Notes under the pieces: generated by a model | Database searches by the model: none | The model's input: only the letters and a program-made list of their open reading frames with translations | What the model was told of the DNA's origin: nothing | Part shown: positions 5,500 to 5,788 of the stretch, piece after piece | How positions within the stretch are numbered: the first letter of the stretch is position 1 | How the letters are laid out: every line of letters begins with the position of its first letter | Translations under genes and position numbers: made by a program | Origin: Tissierellia bacterium | Lineage (GTDB): Bacteria; Bacillota; Clostridia; Tissierellales; Dethiosulfatibacteraceae | Reading direction: 5' to 3' | Length of the DNA stretch: 5,788 bases | Assembly: GCA_007116605.1 (NCBI GenBank) | Contig: SKID01000329.1 | Location: 1 to 5,788 of the forward strand

Positions 5500-5788
5500 T
5501 TATTTCACTAATATTTTTGTATCTCTAGCAATCATCAACTCTTCATTAGTTGGTATGACATATACTTCTACTGATGCAGATTCTTTTGATATCTTGCGCT
5601 CTTTTCCACGAACATTATTCTGTTCATCATCAATTTCTATACCCATAAACTCTAAACCTTGACAAATCTGAGCACGTGCTTCTGGTGAGTTTTCTCCTAA
5701 GCCTGCAGTAAATATTACAGCATCTACACCACCCATTGCAGCTGCATAGCTACCAATGTACTTTCTTACAATATAGTAATATTTCTCT
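5500..5788 (-). CDS. ackA: Acetate kinase, C-terminal fragment (cut by window edge)
   Basis: Acetate kinase interconverts acetyl phosphate + ADP and acetate + ATP in the cytoplasm, the ATP-yielding last step of the Pta-AckA pathway. The frame stays open to the right edge, so about 95 C-terminal residues are visible; the family is usually near 400 residues. The visible part begins KYYYIVRKYIGSYAAAMGG and continues with GGVDAVIFTAGLGENSPEAR, the conserved C-terminal ATPase-fold segment. The Glu of GENS corresponds to the metal-binding glutamate of characterised acetate kinases. It ends with the typical IPTNEELMIARDT block and a TAA stop. Any ATG in this part, such as the one at 5736, is internal and not the true start. 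The next promoter's -35 box begins 2 bp after the stop, leaving no room for a separate terminator in the gap. Identity is very secure; the N-terminus is not in the window. Confidence 0.96.
   Translation of the reverse strand, partial: EKYYYIVRKYIGSYAAAMGGVDAVIFTAGLGENSPEARAQICQGLEFMGIEIDDEQNNVRGKERKISKESASVEVYVIPTNEELMIARDTKILVK

Overview
The window is a compact, AT-rich (roughly one-third G+C by eye, not counted) chromosomal segment of a low-GC Gram-positive bacterium, most likely a member of the Clostridia. The evidence is the gene order (ackA, DUF177/YceD, rpmF, plsX, acpP, rnc, Elp3-like radical SAM, smc), the strong AGGAGGTG-type ribosome binding sites, and protein sequences that read like clostridial versions. 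I cannot name the genus. All genes lie on the minus strand, so transcription runs from high to low coordinates. No mobile element, CRISPR array, rRNA or tRNA was seen, and no stretch over 300 bases lacks a gene.

Layout in transcription order: the C-terminal end of acetate kinase (ackA, cut by the right edge); a 34-bp gap holding a perfect TTGACA-17-TATAAT promoter; a DUF177/YceD zinc-type protein and ribosomal protein L32 (rpmF), closely coupled; a strong intrinsic terminator, followed at once by a second promoter (TTGCAA-17-TATACT); plsX and acpP, overlapping by 11 bp; a short terminator-like hairpin that starts at the acpP stop codon; a 50-bp near-perfect palindrome; rnc (RNase III); an Elp3-like radical SAM gene overlapping rnc by 14 bp; and the first 522 codons of smc, overlapping the radical SAM gene by 26 bp and running off the left edge.

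These are mostly housekeeping functions. PlsX and ACP supply acyl-phosphate and acyl carrier for phospholipid synthesis. YceD/DUF177 and L32 belong to ribosome assembly, RNase III to RNA processing, and SMC to chromosome organisation. The radical SAM protein is the least understood. It lacks the acetyltransferase domain of true Elp3, and its substrate cannot be read from sequence.

The most interesting signal is the 50-bp palindrome just upstream of rnc. Read as minus-strand RNA it forms an uninterrupted stem of about 23 bp, in which the only DNA-level mismatch becomes a G-U pair. A stem of about two helical turns is the kind of substrate RNase III cuts, and it lies 16 nt before the RNase III start codon. 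This suggests, but does not prove, negative autoregulation of rnc by cleavage of its own leader. A second compact regulatory region between rpmF and plsX carries two overlapping, mutually exclusive hairpins, with the plsX -35 element overlapping one of them.
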